Of a stretch of 6,914 nt of DNA, positions 5,591-6,914 are shown piece after piece. The translations under genes and the position numbers were made by a program. Source of the stretch: Candidatus Latescibacterota bacterium (lineage in GTDB: Bacteria > Latescibacterota > MVCY01); contig DAOVDP010000061.1 in the NCBI GenBank assembly GCA_030669445.1, positions 1 to 6,914 on the forward strand, given 5' to 3'. The first letter of the stretch is position 1. Each line of letters starts with the position of its first letter. The notes below the pieces were generated by a model. That model was not told the origin of the DNA, ran no database searches, and worked only from the letters and a program-made list of their open reading frames with translations.

Positions 5591-5707
5591 AATTTCCTTT
5601 CCTTTTGTTCTGCTGTTCAATTTCCTTCCAATTGCTTCTCTTTAGTTTCTCAACGGATAAAGTAAGAGTAGCTCAATCTAAACCTGTAATTTGAGGAGAA
5701 GACCATT
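5591..5707 (+). promoter_or_regulatory. rho mRNA leader with pyrimidine-rich, G-poor stretch
   Basis: From the predicted transcript start to the rho ATG. Bases 5591-5650 are 80% pyrimidine (33 T, 15 C, 7 A, 5 G by my count), with C exceeding G threefold and many CT/TC dimers. No strong hairpin is apparent. This composition is what Rho's primary RNA-binding site prefers, and rho in E. coli is autoregulated by attenuation in its leader, so a rut-type autoregulatory site is a reasonable inference. The ribosome site GAGGAG (5693-5698) lies 9 nt before ATG 5708. Confidence 0.45.
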
Positions 5708-6914
5708 ATGGATATTGTCAAACTTAAGACAATGAACATAATCGAGTTAGGTGAACTGGCCCAAAAACTTAAGATTCCTGAATATGGTAGTTTGAGAAAA
5801 CAAGACCTTATATTCAAGATTCTGGAGGCACAAACGAAAGAAGGAGGTCCACTGTTCGGAGAAGGAGTTTTGGAGATACTGGACGATGGCTATGGGTTCC
5901 TTCGCTCCACTGCTTACAACTACCTTCCCAGTCCAGACGATATCTACATTTCCCACTCCCAGATCAAGAAATTCGACTTGCGGACGGGAGATACCGTTTA
6001 CGGACAAGTACGTCCTCCCAAGGAGAATGAGAGTTATTTCGCCCTCCTAAAGGTGGAGGCGGTGAATTTTGAAGATCCGGAACTGGCCAAACAGAGGATC
6101 CTTTTCGACAATCTCACCCCCCTGCATCCCCATGAGAGGATAAAGCTGGAGGCAGACCCAACGAAATTCTCCACCCGAATCATAGATCTTCTGGCGCCTA
6201 TCGGAAAAGGGCAACGGGGACTTGTCGTTTCCCCTCCCTTTGCCGGCAAAACGGTGTTGCTGCAAGAGACAGCCAACAGTATTACCAAGAATCACTCTGA
6301 GATAAAACTGATCGTTCTCTTAATTGACGAACGCCCGGAAGAGGTAACAGAGATGGAGCGCTCGGTCAAGGCAGAGGTGATAAGTTCCACCTTTGACGAA
6401 CCGCCAGAGAGACATGTACAGATCTCCAAGATGGTGTTGGAAAAGGCCAAGAGATTGGTGGAATACAAGCACGATGTGGTTATCCTGTTGGACAGCATTA
6501 CCCGGCTGGCCCGGGCATACAATTCCATCATCCCTCACAGCGGAAGGGTTCTCTCCGGTGGGGTGGATGCCAATGCTCTCCAATGGCCCAAGCGATTCTT
6601 CGGCGCCGCCAGAAAGATCGAAGAAGGGGGAAGTCTCACTATTATCGCCACCGCCCTCATTGAAACCGGAAGCCGCATGGATGAAGTCATTTTTGAGGAG
6701 TTCAAGGGAACAGGAAATATGGAGATACAACTGGATAGAAACCTGAGTAACCGACGCATTTTCCCTGCCATAGATGTGAACCGCTCCGGGACAAGAAAAG
6801 AGGAGCTGTTGCGTTCAGAAAAGGAGTTGCACAGAACCTGGCTGCTGAGAAAAGTGCTCAGCCAGATGCCGTCGGATGAGGCAATAGAATTTCTGCTAAC
6901 TCGATTAAAAAGAA
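5708..6914 (+). CDS. rho: Transcription termination factor Rho, truncated at window edge
   Basis: Hexameric RNA-dependent ATPase/helicase that ends transcription at unstructured C-rich RNA; cytoplasmic. 402 codons are in view with no stop; comparison with the usual 415-430 residues suggests only the last 15 or so are missing. Domains: N-terminal helix bundle (about 1-47, with [11 protein letters not shown]), cold-shock-like RNA-binding domain (about 48-120, with DDGYGFLRS and [11 protein letters not shown]), and RecA-type ATPase (about 155-402). Present are Walker A PPFAGKT (Lys181), LLIDERPEE at 204-212, Walker B ILLDSITR (Asp262), Q-loop [13 protein letters not shown] at 278-290, R-loop ETGSR at 319-323, Arg350 and arginine finger Arg363. 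There is no N-terminal insertion. Two substitutions stand out: Phe178 where E. coli has Lys181, and Trp293 where the PKRFFGAAR block is usually preceded by Arg or Lys. ATG 5708 is supported by GAGGAG with 9-nt spacing. Confidence 0.97.
   Translation, partial: MDIVKLKTMNIIELGELAQKLKIPEYGSLRKQDLIFKILEAQTKEGGPLFGEGVLEILDDGYGFLRSTAYNYLPSPDDIYISHSQIKKFDLRTGDTVYGQVRPPKENESYFALLKVEAVNFEDPELAKQRILFDNLTPLHPHERIKLEADPTKFSTRIIDLLAPIGKGQRGLVVSPPFAGKTVLLQETANSITKNHSEIKLIVLLIDERPEEVTEMERSVKAEVISSTFDEPPERHVQISKMVLEKAKRLVEYKHDVVILLDSITRLARAYNSIIPHSGRVLSGGVDANALQWPKRFFGAARKIEEGGSLTIIATALIETGSRMDEVIFEEFKGTGNMEIQLDRNLSNRRIFPAIDVNRSGTRKEELLRSEKELHRTWLLRKVLSQMPSDEAIEFLLTRLKR

Noticed and set aside
6034..6771. Several minus-strand open frames of 78-136 codons opposite rho
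   Set aside because: They overlap the unmistakable rho coding frame and have no family motifs or ribosome sites; they are antisense shadows.

Overview
The window is ordinary chromosomal sequence from a diderm (outer-membrane-bearing) bacterium. The evidence is an ExbB/ExbD proton-driven motor cluster, which normally energises outer-membrane processes, together with good sigma-70-type promoters, clear Shine-Dalgarno sequences and a canonical Rho factor. The mix of a DUF4432 sugar-epimerase-like protein, a Gfo/Idh/MocA oxidoreductase and an exbB-exbD-exbD cluster is common in uncultured, carbohydrate-degrading lineages such as planctomycete-like groups and candidate phyla. I cannot assign a phylum from this sequence alone.

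Layout, left to right. (1) 1-384 (+) is the 3' part of pgsA, a phosphatidylglycerophosphate synthase, cut by the window edge. (2) On the minus strand, 2991 down to 407 reads exbB, exbD, exbD, DUF4432. The first three genes are tightly packed (a 4-nt ATGA overlap, then a 5-nt gap). The DUF4432 gene follows 43 nt later behind an unusually long but distant Shine-Dalgarno sequence. This unit converges on pgsA with only 22 nt between stop codons. (3) 2992-3393 is a divergent intergenic region with a strong promoter candidate for exbB, one for cysE, and two inverted repeats. (4) 3394-4134 (+) is cysE, serine O-acetyltransferase, with a charged C-terminal coiled-coil-like tail. (5) 4135-4403 separates two convergent genes and is filled mostly by a 206-bp element bounded by near-perfect inverted repeats. 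A second, 71-bp palindromic element lies inside it. (6) 5450 down to 4404 (-) is a Gfo/Idh/MocA-type NAD(P)-dependent sugar oxidoreductase. (7) 5451-5707 is a divergent promoter region in which the two -35 boxes lie 8 bp apart within one palindrome. (8) 5708-6914 (+) is rho, complete except for its last few codons, preceded by a pyrimidine-rich, G-poor leader that could be a Rho-binding autoregulatory site.

Functionally, the genes are mostly housekeeping: membrane lipid synthesis, envelope energisation, cysteine synthesis and transcription termination, plus two probable carbohydrate-metabolism enzymes. I see no defence system, CRISPR array, tRNA, rRNA or phage gene. The points most worth a second look are the rho leader and a P-loop substitution in Rho, the nested palindromic repeat, and the tandem pair of ExbD paralogues.
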